Shown: in pieces, positions 47,403-59,364 of the stretch | Numbering within the stretch: the stretch's first letter is position 1 | Layout: each line of letters opens with the position of its first letter | From: Topomyia yanbarensis | Lineage: Eukaryota; Arthropoda; Insecta; Diptera; Culicidae | Assembly: GCF_030247195.1 (NCBI RefSeq) | Contig: NC_080670.1 | Location: 97,300,401-97,364,400 of the forward strand | Reading direction: 5' to 3' | DNA: 64,000 bases | Made by a program: the position numbers and the translations under genes | Notes under the pieces: model-generated | Database searches by the model: none | What the model was told of the DNA's origin: nothing | Seen by the model: the letters and a program-made list of their open reading frames with translations, nothing else

Positions 47403-47587
47403 AATTGGTTTTCGATTTCTGGTCACCTGTCTACCCATAGTGTAACGTTTCGAAGGGATACCTCTTGCATCTTGAGGGTGAGAACATTTGAAAACAGTTA
47501 TAGTTTTCCCATAATGTAAATGTTTTGCAAATTTTCTCAGGACTACAAATATTTTATTTGCCATGTAGAATGTATTATTAAACTGTT

Positions 47588-47902
47588 TTCCGTGTTACTA
47601 TGTTTTAATTGCCGCAAGGTTCTACTGTATCGATTTTGTTGGCTATTTTCGGCAAATTTGAGACTAAGAGAAACGAAAGCAATGAAATTGAAAGACGGAT
47701 AGGTATTCTAGAGCGAATCAGTTATAAACTTAGAACAGAAAACTAGAACTAGGCAGGCTCATATGGGCACGATCGAAAGGAAATGTGAAGAATTCTTTGC
47801 CTTCTGCAGAGTAGGAGTTTGGCGTTTCACCCAAGTCTACCGCATGGTTTATGGTAGAAGATAACTCATCATCATGTTTTACCGCCGACGCCGGCGTCGA
47901 AA
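47588..47902 (-). repeat. One-armed copy of the 5986-6365 element
   Basis: Minus strand matches 6061-6365, including the GC-rich CCGGCG start and the same end (GCGGCAATTAAAACATAGTAACAC). Without the left inverted arm it shows the basic unit of the family. No target duplication found. Confidence 0.7.
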
Positions 47903-48316
47903 TAAAAGAAGGTGCCGCATGCGAAAAATATTTTCTGCTGAAATGAGTCATGCCATTCCGAATCAATTAAAAACAATAAACATGTTTTTTGATCAGCACA
48001 AATCAATCATCTGAGAATGAGGTCATCAGTTTGAGCACCCAATTTAAATTTGAAGCTTTTTCTCGAATTTTTTAAAAAAATATTCGTGTACCGGTACTTT
48101 ACCGGTGCTGAGGGTCATGGTCTACATGAAATATAGAATGAGGAAAAGCCCATTTGGAGAAAGTCCGTAGATCACCCTCCAAATGCGCGTTAAAACCTCA
48201 TTATCTTTTCACATATACATATTAAACAATATAGCGCATTACATCACATTACACTACGTTGAACTTAATAATACATCTAACAAATTAAAATCACTATCTA
48301 AATCACATCTAATGCA

Positions 48317-49380
48317 CTAAGTTAGCCGTTTAAGCCTATTTTTGAAAACATCGCTTGATACAGAGAAGTCAAAACATTCTTACACATTATTAAAGACACT
48401 ACACATCGCCCTTATGGGTTCGTTCTGTCCATAATCAGTACTTTGATAGTCAAGTCTTAAAAAAATCCCACAATCTTAAACTTCTAGGGGGCACATTTAC
48501 ATTAATTTGCGAGAGTATGTTAGGGACAACAATTACACCAGTTAGAATTTTTCCTACAGAAACGGCTCTGTATATGTTTCGCCTTTTTGCAAGGGTGTCC
48601 ATGTCAAGCAAACGACATCGGTCAATGTAAGGTGGCAACTCTATCGGATTGCGCCATGGCAGAGATTTAAGAGCATATCGGAGAAACCTAGCTTGTATTG
48701 CTTCAATTCTATTAATCCAGATACGGGCACCAGATAACAGCCGAAGCTGTCAGGACGGAGCGAACAAGAGAGAAATACAGTGATCTCAGGTAGTAGGGGT
48801 CAGTAAACTCTTTGGCTATTCTTATTATAAAACCGAGGTTCCTGTTAGCTTTTGCAATGATGTGGGAATAATGATCTCTAAACGACAATTTGGAATCCAG
48901 CTGTACACCAAGGTCCCTGACAACTGACACTCTTTCAAGTGATTTCCCCGAGATAGTATAGCACCACAAAATTGAGTTTTTTTCTGCGTGTGAAAGATAT
49001 TACTGAGCATTTGGATACACTAAGAGTCAACCGATTTCGAGCACACCAGTTACAAAATTCATCAAGCCGCTGTAGTTCAAAGCAGTCTAATTCAGATCGC
49101 ACAATGAGAAACAGTTTAAGGTCATCTGCATAGATAAGTTTGCATCCAAGCGGAAGGACATTACAAACGTCATTGAAAAATAAAGAGAACAGTAATGGTC
49201 CGAGATTGCTACCTTGGGGTACACCTGATAAATTTATGAAGTTATGTGATTCGATATTTCCAAGTTTAACAGATAGGGAACGGCCAACAAGATATGATTT
49301 GAGCCACTCAGTAAAGCTGTGCGAGGCACCAATCCGCTCTATCTTTGCCAGTAGAAGGGAGTGATCGACGCGGTCGAACG
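48317..49380 (-). pseudogene. LINE reverse transcriptase palm and C-terminal region
   Basis: From the right edge: AFDRVDHSLLLAKIERIG (motif A), then SGVPQGSNLGPLLF (motif B), KLIYADDLKLF (motif C, intact), LTLSVSKCSVISF, then after a frameshift near 48960 RVSVVRDLGVQLDSKLSF and YFSLVRSVLTASAVIWCPY, then after further shifts LPPYIDRCRLLDMDTL, and the end FKNRLKRLT with stop TAG at 48317-48319. The catalytic Asp residues are all present, so decay is recent enough to keep the motifs, but at least three frame changes break the protein. Confidence 0.8.
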
Positions 49381-49383
49381 CTG

Positions 49384-52308
49384 GGGTAGCATTCCGCATC
49401 TCGATTCGAAACGTTTTGAAGTCGTTTCGACTAAATTGCGGCATTACGTATCGCATTCGACCAAGCGTTCGAGCTTGTTAGATTGCGGTACTAGATTTCG
49501 ACTGCCTGCGCAAACTGTCAAATAAGAGTATACACTGAGAAAAAATATTTTTAATTCTGCTACGAATAAGTTTAATAATACCAACTTTGGTAAAATATAG
49601 GAATTGATTTAATTTATTTAGTTTTTGGTTGCTTGTTATCGAAATATATATGGATAAGTTTCGCAAATATAACAATTTTTTCTAGTACACAATAGGGATG
49701 AAGACTTTGAAATAAAATCGATGTTGTCAAACATCGATCCAAAAAGATCCCATGTAATATGGAAATACGATTTTTTTTCCATTTATGTACGAAAAATAAA
49801 TTTACCCTTTTCAAAAATATTTATACTATATAAAACAATTAATAAAAGAATGAATCATTTCGTTTCTTTCACGAAAAATAGTCTAGTCACCGATGATAAC
49901 TTTTATGCATCGTACGGGCCAATCAAGTCAGATTTACAAATAAAATTTTAGTTCATTCCAAATTTTTTTCTTGCATTCTTTAGCTAAAAACATTTGACAG
50001 GAATTTTTGTTATGGGTGAATATAATATTTACCTCAAAGTATGAGCTTTCAACTTTTAAAGTTAGAAAAATTAAACATTTTTCAATCGCTGATAGCTCGG
50101 AAAGTATTCGATGCATGGCAAAAAATATTAGATATAAAAAGTTGCATTTTCGCATGAGCTTGCCGGAAAAATTGAGTTTTTTTTATAAAGTTGGATAATT
50201 TTTTTGCTTATTTTTTCTTCAAATAATAAAAATCATGTTAAAAATATTACAATTACAATTATAACATTAAAAAGGGCAATTTTACATTAAACGCCATGTT
50301 ATGGACGAGCTTTAATTGAAATATCTCGTAAAGTAATAAGGTTCTCAATATGATTATAAATGTTTTCATAGAATAAAAAACTTATTAGTTCAAGGTTGTT
50401 TTTTCAATATGTTTCTAACATTTGCAGAATTCATAACATAAATAACAAAAAAAACTATATCAGATTTTTATTGGTGAGCTCATTCGAAAATGCACTTTTT
50501 ATTATTAATAAATTTTTCCGTAAAACGAAGAGTTTCCGAGATATCAGTGGTTGAAAAATGATCCAATTCATAAAATTCAAAAGCTCAAAACATGAAAAAA
50601 ATCTATCGTATTCAGCCAAAACAAAAAATAGATGTCAATTATTTTCTTCTAAAAATGCAAGAAGAATTTTTTGTAGGAATTAAAATCGTGGTTGTAAATT
50701 TGACGTGGAATAACCAGTACATTAAATATGTAAAACTACTCATCTTTTCGTTCATCAAGATGCCATATTTTCAGTTCGTGAATTAAACGAAACGAACTAT
50801 TTACAATGCACGAAAATGCTACTTAATTCCACCTAAGAATTTTTTTTCAGTGTAAACAAAATAGCAGTTTGTTTTGTTTCTTTCCGATGAGCGTCAAATT
50901 CACAGAATCAAAATAGTGATAGTGGTAAATAAAAAGACCCAAACATGTTCATAATTTGTTGACGTCTCTCACCCTCACCACCTTTTTTCAATGCTTGGGC
51001 ATTATTTTAGTTTGATATAACTGTATTCTTGAACTTCTTACCAAAAAAAAATATTTCTCGCTGTTTAAGTTTAAGCACCGAAACATCGAAAAGCCTAGCT
51101 GGTAGTTTCTCTTATTCGGATCTCAGTCGCATGATGGAATGTATTATCTGCAGAATGAGTTATTCACAATTATTCTTAGATTAAATAGCATATTTAATAT
51201 CTAAATAATTGTTTAAAACAACACAACTTCGAACCCACTTTTATCATTTTTTTTGGAAAATAATCAAAGCGAGCAAACAGCCCTTTTCAATAAAAAAAAT
51301 GGCTAATTTTGCATTAATTTTTTTGTTTTCAGGGTTTTTTCAGGAAACTGATAGCTTCCAAAAGCAACAATTTTTTCAGCAATTGATGACGCAAAAATTT
51401 AAAAACTAGTTCGTTATAATAGACATTTTTAGTTGAAATAGTCAAGACAAAAATTCGTTTTTGTGTTTGCGGGGTTTTCCACGTACTTGTTAATTAATGG
51501 TTTCGTTATAGCACACAAATAGAGATAGCGAGAACATAATCAAAATGAAGTGTTTCCAGAAATTGTAGATGGCATAATTATTAATCGGTTGATGCACTAA
51601 AATTTGTTAATAATTCAATTTGATTCAAAGTTCTCTGCTATATAAGATAATATTCTGTATTTTCATGCATTTAATGAATTGAAGGCTCTATTGTGATATT
51701 GAAAACAATTGAGGTATAGTCGAGAACAAATGAATCAATTCGAATATAAAATTGTTTAAATCACCACTTTGAAAGCAAAAATGATTGTGATTCTATACAT
51801 CTATCAAATAGCGATTAGACAAGTCAATGTGCCTTCACTTTGCTCCATCGATTTGTTTTAACACTTTTTCATTATTACTTGGTGTAGGATAATTTATCAT
51901 CAATATTTAGTATTACTTTTTCCAAAAAAAGTATGTTCTTGATGGCGAAAATAGATATAACATAAAGTAGCTCGAAGTACGTGGGAGCTTTTTATACCTT
52001 TTGGTAATTTTATATCCTTTAAGTATTCCGATTGTTAACTAATTTAAAGAATAACATGAAACAAAAACTCAAATCAGAGTCTCGAACGACAGTCGACAGC
52101 AATCTAATTATCGAACAAATACGTTCGACTCGAGCCGCTTTCGAGTTCGATTGTTATGGTTCCATAATGCCAACTTTTCTCGATAATCTAGTACTTCTTC
52201 GAGCGAACTCGAACAAAAATTTACTTTCGAGCTCCGTTCGAAATACATAATGCGAAACAAGGTCGAGTCGATAGAATTTTGATCGAATCGAGATGCGTAG
52301 TGCCACTC
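49384..52308. mobile_element. 2.9-kb TIR element with 3-bp CTG duplication (PIF/Harbinger-like)
   Basis: Left end GGGTAGCATTCCGCATCTCG and the inverse of the right end (GAGTGGCACTACGCATCTCG) agree at most positions and are identical over the next bases (ATTCGA). CTG is duplicated at 49381-49383 and 52309-52311. Removing the element and one CTG rejoins the LINE frame exactly between the LKA and AFDRVDH codons, which fixes both borders. A 3-bp duplication of CWG/TWA type suits PIF/Harbinger. No transposase found; it contains another element at 49533-50852 and AT-rich filler. Confidence 0.7.
49533..50852. mobile_element. TA-flanked TIR element nested in the 2.9-kb element
   Basis: Ends CACTGA(G/A)AAAAAAT inverted, TA on both sides (49531-49532, 50853-50854). 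Shares internal stretches with 42999-44022, such as AAACATCGATCC and ACGAAACGAACTATTTACAATG-type sequence near the right end, so both belong to one family. No coding capacity. Confidence 0.6.
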
Positions 52309-52311
52309 CTG

Positions 52312-54198
52312 CTTTAAGATCGGTACAGATGGTATCAACTTGAGCTCCAGTTTCTATACTTTAATTGCAATGCGAAGTGAACTGTGCTAAATTCCTGGCT
52401 GTTGATCTACCTGGATAAAACCCACGTTGAAGTGGATATATATGTTTTGACTTCGCGGAATAGCACATCGCTCTTACAAGAATTTCGAACAGCTTGGAGC
52501 CTGCACAAAGGGAAGTTATGCCTCGATAATTTGCTATGCCTTGTTTATCTCCTTTCTTAAACACGGGAAACATAACCGACTTTTTCCACAACAGAGGAAA
52601 CGTAGTTTGCGATAAAGATTGGTTGAAGATTAGTTTTAGAGGAGCCCATAAAGCACTCGCACACCTTTTCAAGATGATAGCAGGGATCCCATCTGGGCCA
52701 GCTGATGTCGAGAACTTCAACTTTTCAATGGCAGCAATAATGTCTTCATCAGAGAAACGAATAATACCCAGGTTTATCGCGTCACAAGGGACATCACGAA
52801 GGCTGGCTTTTATCTGTGCTGTCGTAGACGGAATGGTTTCAAATACATCCGAAAAGTGTTTTGCAAATAATTTGCAGATACCACTGATTGTGTTAGAGCT
52901 TTCGTTTGCTAGGATCATGGTAGTTGGAAGTCCACTCTCTTTACGTTTTCCATTTACAAAGGACCAGAAACGTTTTGGGTTTCGCTTAAGGTCTGACTGA
53001 GTTTGTATGACATGTCTGGAGTAAAGGAAACGGTTATAGGCTTTGTAATTGTTCCTCGCAAAAATGAACTCCTGCTTAGTGATGGGATTCCGTCGATTAG
53101 TATAGTGTCTGAGCGCCGCTGCTCTTTGTCGTTTAAGTTCACGGAGTCGTCGGTTGGACCCAAGTGGTTTCGGTCTGGGACGCGGGGCGGGGACATGTAT
53201 TTTGAATAGATTTTTTAGGACAAAAGAAAATAGTTCTGTTGCATCATTCACATTGTTCGCGTTATTCAGCATAGTCACCCAGTCTATAGTTTGCAGTGAG
53301 TGGTTAAGACCGACAAAAGCAGTTTTCGCGAAATTGAACTCCAAATCTTCGTACATCTCGTCTAAATTAATATGTTGTGGAAATGCAAGTCTAACAAGAA
53401 GTGGAGGGTGGTGTGAGTCAATATCAACAAGCGACTCATCCGCCTGATACACACGGCAGTTCGACGATGCTTCTTCGTTAATGAATACAAGATCTAAGGT
53501 GCGATTTCGACCGTTTGTTACCGTACACATCTACCGCATGTTCAGAAGAGACATCCCTTCCAGTAGAGAAATACTAGATCTAGATAAAGTTGACTCAGAG
53601 GGGTCGGCATAAGCATAGCCGGACGAAGTACTTTTCCCCACTATACCAGGCTGATTGTAGTCTCCGAATAGTAAATGATAAGCATTGGGATCAAGTGAAT
53701 TTGCAATATCCAGCGCTGCATTGATATGCTTCTGAATAATGTTTGCATCATTTGCGGAATCTGGTGGGAGGTATACAGCACCTACACAGATATTTGATCC
53801 ATGGTTATTGATGTTCACCCAAAATTGCTCAAGACCATTGTTGTGACTTATTTTGTGTTTAGACGATAACCGATTTGAAACAGCGATCAGAACACCTCCA
53901 CCCTTGTTTTGCCGGAAGTTATTCTATCACAATCGTTGCGATATACCGTGTACCTAGGACCGAATAACTGTAGCGAGTTTATATCGTCGTTCAGCCATGT
54001 TTCTGTCAGCACAATAATATCCTGATCCGCATCAGATGTAGCCACAAACAGCTCGTCGATCTTCGTGCGCGGTCCTCTCACATTTTGGTAGTATATTCCT
54101 AGCTGTTGAGATGAGTCAACATCGGACGGTCGGGCAGCCGAAACAGTCATTATGGCATCAGGGTTTGTGCCGTTGATCGCTAGACGAGTGGCGGTAGC
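52312..54198 (-). pseudogene. LINE ORF2 endonuclease and reverse-transcriptase N-terminal part
   Basis: From 54150: LGIYYQNVRGPRTKIDEL and IVLTETWLNDDI (catalytic Glu), a frameshift near 53905 at GGGVLIAVSNR, then GAVYLPPDS, LFGDYNQPGI (the GDxN box), a stop at 53531-53533, NRTLDLVF and DIDSHHPPLLV (SDHHP-like box). After the linker comes SAGPDGIPAIILKR, VMFPVFKKGDKQGIANYRGI, a stop near 52361, and the sequence continues open into DTICTDLKA where the 2.9-kb element begins. Apurinic-type endonuclease followed by reverse transcriptase, as in most APE-LINEs. One frameshift and two stops disable it. Confidence 0.85.
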
Positions 54199-54217
54199 GG
54201 AACTGGAGCTGTATCGT

Positions 54218-55197
54218 TCATCGGTTAACTGGAAGCGCAGATTTCTTTGAGGCGGAGCAGTATCGAGTATAGCTTCGGGGGGACATATACCCTCCTTGGC
54301 ATTACCTGGACAAGTAATTGTGGTGTTACCAAGCTCTGGGATGCTGATTGCTAGACGAGTGACGGCAGCGGAACTGGGGCTGTGTTGTCCATCGATTGGC
54401 TAGAAGCGGAAATTTCTTTGAGGGGGAGCAGTATCAAGTGTAGCTTCGGGAGAACATATACCCTCTTTGGCATTACCTGGAGAAGTAATCGTGGTGTCAT
54501 AAGGATTTAGGTTGCTCAACGCTAGATGAGTGATGGCAGTGAAACTGGAGCTGTGCTGTCCATCGATTGACTGGAATCGGAAGTCTTTTTGAGGGGGAGC
54601 AGTATCGAGTGTAGCTTCGGGGGGACATATACCCTTCTTGGCATTACCTGGAGAAGTAATCGTGGTGTCATCAGGATTTAGTTTCCTCGACGTTAGATGA
54701 GTGACGGCAGTGGAACTGGGGCTGTGTTGTCCATCGATTGGCTGGAAGCGGAAATTTCTTTCAGGGGGCGCAGTATCGAGTGTAGCTTCGGGAGGACATA
54801 TACCCTCTTTGGCATTACCTGGAGAAGTAATCGTGGTGTCATCAGGAATTGAGTTGCTCAACGCTCGATGAGTGACGGCAGTGGAACAGGAGCTGTGTTG
54901 TCCATCGATTGACTGGAAGCAGAAGTTCGGAGAAGTAATCGTGGTGTCATCAGGCCCTGGGTTGCTGATTGCTAGATGAATGACGGCAGCGGAACTGGAG
55001 CTGTGTTGTCCATCGATTGGCTGGAAGCGGAAATTTCTTTGAAGGGGAGTAGTATCGAGTGTAGCTTCGGGGGGACATATACCCTCCTTGGCATTACCTG
55101 GAGAAACAGTCGTAGTGTCATCAATATTTGGGTTGCTCATCGTTAGACCAGTGACGATAGTGGAACTGGAGCTATGTTGTCCATCAATTGTTTCCAA
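54218..55197 (-). repeat. In-frame 171-bp coding tandem repeat in the LINE
   Basis: The box CCATCGATTG (plus strand) or its variants recurs at 54218, 54389, 54560, 54731, 54902, 55010 and 55181. All spacings are 171 bp except one of 108 (a unit lacking 63 bp, still in frame). Each unit encodes 57 residues rich in Ser, Thr, Pro and Asp (IDGQHSSSSTAVTHL, DDTTITSPGNAKEGICPPEA, TLDTAPPQRNFRFQ). The frame is shared with the endonuclease start and with the ORF1 end. A single TAG at 54400-54402 replaces a Gln codon found in the other units. A disordered linker is likely. Confidence 0.85.
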
Positions 55198-55266
55198 GAA
55201 ATGCGCTGCTAATACACCACAATCGAAGGAGATTGTTGGGAACTCTTGATCCGACCGATGTAATTG

Positions 55267-56309
55267 CTATAGATCTTGTTGTTGCCGTTTTCTGTCTACC
55301 ATTTGTTTGTATACTGTGCACTCGCTGCTATAGGCACAGTGACTCGTATCAAGGCCTAACCCACGAGTACTGTTCATTCTGTCGCAGTTGATGCAGCACA
55401 CAACGACAGAATCACATTCATATGCTCTGGAACATAACTCATAACTGGAACTCATTTGGAACATATCTGGTTTTTATTGCACTCAGTGCTTTTGTGGCCA
55501 TAATTACAGCACTTGAAGCAGCGTCTAATACCGAAGCATTCCACAATCCTACATCTTTCCCAATCCATATTTACCCAACCGTCTTCCACCAAGGCATCAT
55601 GTGCAATTTGGTCAACCTCCACAATGAAGTTGTGTGAGGTAAATTCAGTGCGCTTGTTTGTAAAACAGGTGATCATTTTGAACTCATTCACTTTTACACT
55701 ATTCTGTTCTACTAGACGCTCTAAAAGCTCGTTCTCTTCCAGTTTTTCAGCTGCGCCCAGAATTTTCAATCGCGGACGTTTCGATTTCGGAACGGCAACT
55801 TCATAACCCTGGAGTGTGGAGCTTTTCCTTCACTGATTCCATCACAGATTGAACTGCTTGAACATTCTTCAGCCCTAAAACCACCGAACCTCCGTTTCCG
55901 TTTCGCACTGTTTGAATTTGACTAGCAACGCGGTCTAGATTTGCCTTTAGAGTGTTTTTGGTTTCCCTTGCAGATTTAGCACTTTCCTTTGGACGAACAA
56001 TTATAACTGGCTTCGTTTCCTTTCTCGGCTTTAGAATGTCGCTTTTCTTCTTCTTCTTCAGTATATCCTCAAACGATTCACGCTCCGAAGCGGGAGCTTC
56101 GAGGCTCTCCACGATTTCTTCTGTTTCACATTCTTCACCTCTAACATCCACACTTTCCAACCTCCGTTTTTTCCGCGAACGTGTGTTAGGGCCATTAATG
56201 TTCGGTACTGGATTAGACCCGCTGTTTCACACGGACCAAAGCAGAAGACTTTTTTACCATCTTCTTTGATCGGCCGTGTACACACTGCGCACTGCATTGT
56301 TATCGACAT
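55267..56309 (-). pseudogene. LINE ORF1 with PHD-like zinc finger and CCHC knuckle
   Basis: ATG at 56309 gives MSITMQCAVCTRPIKEDGKK with CFGPCE following: a CxxC…C…C pattern like the PHD-type finger at the start of some CR1/I ORF1 proteins. After a frameshift near 56170 comes an acidic then lysine-rich region (FEDILKKKKKSDIL) and a helical stretch. A second shift near 55790 leads to KILGAAEKLEENELLERLV, an RRM-like body, and the knuckle CFKCCNYGHKSTEC (C-x2-C-x4-H-x4-C) with a further Cys-rich tail in another frame (CSRAYECDSVVVCCINC). It ends QQQDL and TAG at 55267-55269, after which the same frame runs on into the tandem-repeat linker. RNA-binding role inferred from the family. Confidence 0.75.
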
Positions 56310-56605
56310 TTTAACTTGAACGGCCGGCCGCTGATGCCTGACCCGTAGGTCGTGTGAGCAACAGCACCGCAAGAACAAACAATACGATCACCTAGCGTTG
56401 GAAGTTAACAAACAAACTTTCACACTAAGTTAACGAACAACGCTATTGTTTCACTTAAAATGCTCTATACCACACGAAAATTCGTATCACAATCTTCACG
56501 CTGATATGAAAATCTTTGCAAGATGCCGTCTAAAACACGGATTAAATATCATCGAAAGAAAAAGTAAATCAACACACGCGTGACTGTTATCCATTCGATA
56601 GACGA

Positions 56606-57140
56606 ATCAATTTCAAATTAGCAGAAGATCTTATCACACAACTTAGAAATGGATAGATAAATATGAAGGTTGCCACCAACACGAGGGGAGGGAGAGATTT
56701 TAATAAATACTGTAAGTAGTAATTTTTGCGCCATAATCAGTATAACCTAAATCTTGCAAAAGAGCTAAATTTTTGCTAGTTTTGGGGTTCAAAAATACCG
56801 CTGCTTTCTGTGACGCAATGAGTATAATTAAATGAGAAAAGTTTTATCTCACTACTAGGTGTATTACTTGATGATCTGTGTATTAATATGCCATCTAACA
56901 TTTACCTCACGATTGAACGCAATGCCCAATCCAAGGGATAAATACATGAACTCTAGAAAAAATTTCACTATGCACACATTATTTTGTCTTTGAAGTGAAC
57001 TTACATATTGATTTTTGAGAAATAGTTCATTTATTATAGAGGTACTTCACAAAATGTTTTCAAAATCGAATTCCATAAAGCACGTAGATGTGTTTTCATA
57101 CCTCGATATTCAAAATCGGTTTAGTTTTGTCCCTAAAACG
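56606..57140. repeat. Duplicated non-coding block, copy B second part
   Basis: Resumes the copy A order at TTATCACACAACTTAGAAATGG and matches 40140-40573 closely (TAAGTAGTAATTTTTGCGCC, GAACGCAATGCC, CACGTAGATGTGTTTTCAT). It lacks the GA-run stretch of copy A. Confidence 0.7.
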
Positions 57141-57559
57141 TGTTTAATCCACCTAACAGTGTGATGAGACATTTCTTATAATTCTTATCACTCTTCGGAT
57201 ATTATATCGTTTGAGAACATTTAGAACTTGATGCTTCGCGATGTTTTTGATAGCACATACTACATGGGATAGTGGCAGGACTCAGAGAATCGCTCAAATC
57301 AGCATAGGACAACATCAGTGCTAGAAATCTCAAACCAAATCAATGGGAAAGCGAAAAAATGGCCCATAAAATAGACATACCAACGAATTATTGTTAATGC
57401 TCTGTTAATAAAATTTCTAAATTGTTGTGGGAAAACTGAATTTTCCTAAAGGGGTTATATATTGTACTGAGCCAAAAAATCGAATTTTTTTTTGAATCGA
57501 TTTAAAGTTTATACTTTACTCAAATTTCCAACGCGACTGAGAACTATCAACGCTTATCT
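57141..57559. other. Non-coding spacer, nothing recognised
   Basis: AT-rich; starts with TTTAATCCACCTA, the same phrase that begins the dispersed repeat at 12610 and 59365, but only as a short end fragment. Confidence 0.4.
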
Positions 57560-58605
57560 TGAAAAGGGCGATACTAGCAGTGATACCATTCAAAGAAAAT
57601 CAACAGTGAATATTTCCAGACTTGGTTTTATTTCATATTTAAGAACTATTGTGTTTTTTACATCCTAGATTGCATGATTCAATGATCGAAACCCAAAACT
57701 TCATAAAGTATTTGAAATTATTAAATTAAAATTTGTTTTTGCTATTGAAATTGACAAAATGATAGTATCGCCCCCAGAGTAAAAAATATTCAAATTCATT
57801 GAATGAAAATTGATCATTTTCAGCCGCATTCATTTTCAATATTCAGTGACGCAGCTGAAAACGTCAAACGAACAAACCGCCCATTCATCCATGCAGATTT
57901 TCATTCGTCTCCGATTATTATACAAAGCGACTGTGCAGCAACGTATCAAACGCATCAAAGTAGGCTCTGGCACAATGTAAGCGATGATGATTGATGTTTC
58001 ATATGCTTTACCGGTATTTGAAAACATTTTCTAGATAATTAGTGAAATGAACATATTGTACGATATTCAACTGAATGAATAAGATGGATAGTTGAATGAA
58101 TATTTTTTTTATTCACCGCGAGTCGCAACAGGTTCATTTTCAGCCGTCAAAAAAGAGCTTCGATTATTTTTAACTCTGATCGCCCCTTTAGCGATTGTTT
58201 ACTTTTTCGGTCCCACCTATCAGCATAGAAGTATCGCCCTTACGTTTTTTACAGTAACTACCGTTTTACACCACCGATTTCGTCCGTGTTTTTTCAATAG
58301 AGATCATTGTTACTATTTACAGCTGGTATCAGCTTGATAATCCTTAAAAAACTACGGAAATAACAGTTTCGCCTCTAAACTGCTAACAAAAAAAGTATCG
58401 CCCTGTTTGTTTGCATGGAGCGTGGAGGGCGAAACTTTAAATAAACAAATAAAAATACAGATTCGCCCGTTGTATATTTTCCTGTAGTTTAAGAAAGCAA
58501 TATCGTAGAATCAAAATTTTTAGGTTAATTTGTTGCGTTTCAAAGCCCTCATTCGCATGTATGAACAAAGCCTTATGTTTACATTTGTAAGTATCGCCCT
58601 TTTCA
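57560..58605. mobile_element. TIR element with reiterated TATCGCCC motif
   Basis: Left end TGAAAAGGGCGATACT (57560-57575) and right end AGTATCGCCCTTTTCA (58590-58605) are exact 16-bp inverses. The inner part of this end (TATCGCCC or a one-base variant, both strands) recurs at least six more times inside, for example about 57765, 58180, 58230, 58393, 58430 and 58462. A clear target duplication was not found. No transposase. Confidence 0.6.
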
Positions 58606-59364
58606 CAAAAAAGCGAATGAAATCGCAGCTCCTGATATCACGCTATCTCTGAAGTGCATGTGCGCCTAGTTTCAAATTACATTTCGACATCGGCATTTTC
58701 TAAAGGTGACTTCTCAGTAGTATCCTTGATTTAAATTATTATCGCTAATCCTAATGCCAAAGAACAAATAAAAACCTCTCGAAAACGAACCGTTTCTTTT
58801 GAACGAGTGTAGAACGACTTTGTTTCTACTTACTTGAAATCAGCGGCGTAGCCAGAAATTCGGTTTGGTGAAAATCGATCTTACTGTCCAAACGGCATAA
58901 TTCCGAAACCGTAATTTTTGAAGTTTTAAAATTATGCAGAATTATTTTTTCAGAAAATAGTAACAGAGTTCGTGTCTAGCGAATTTGTTGAGACTTTATT
59001 GTAGTCATGTATATTAGCCTGAGAAAATTCACCATAAATACTTCTTGGACGATATACCATGAAAATTATTTTATCAAATGATGCGCTGTTTAATGTTTGT
59101 AAAATTCATCGAAGATACTAAACCTCCGAAATTGGCGGTTTCAAAATGATGTTATCTTGACCTTAAATTACTGTTTTTGGACATTTGACCTATACATATA
59201 ATTGGTCATACAACAAAAATCAAATGCTCATCAAAATCGATCAGGACCTGCTAGAGTCGAATGGAAATCGCCCTTTTTCATAAATTTCTCTTTATATTCG
59301 GAAAGTGTTATCCTCGTTATTAATCATATTACGTTTTCGTCTCAACTCGACGCATTCCCAAAAT
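58606..59364. other. Non-coding, with a lone CAGCGGCGTAGCC element end
   Basis: At 58841 the phrase CAGCGGCGTAGCCAGAAATT matches the tip type of the element at 40597-45411, but no partner end is seen, so it is a truncated relic. The rest has no feature I can name. Confidence 0.4.

Larger units (their letters stand above)
48000..56605 (-). mobile_element. Long non-LTR retrotransposon (LINE), near full-length but broken, interrupted
   Basis: Read on the minus strand: 5' leader (about 56605-56310), ORF1 (56309-55267), a coding tandem-repeat linker (to 54218), ORF2 endonuclease, reverse transcriptase and C-terminal region ending at 48317, then a 3' untranslated region to about 48000. The 2,925-bp element at 49384-52308 splits the reverse transcriptase. 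It interrupts copy B of the duplicated block. The clade is not settled; the domain order and zinc fingers resemble CR1/I-like LINEs. Multiple frameshifts and stops show it is not active. Confidence 0.8.

Noticed and set aside
52536..53447. Plus-strand frames of 154, 68 and 97 codons
   Set aside because: Antisense to the clear LINE reverse transcriptase and endonuclease on the minus strand.
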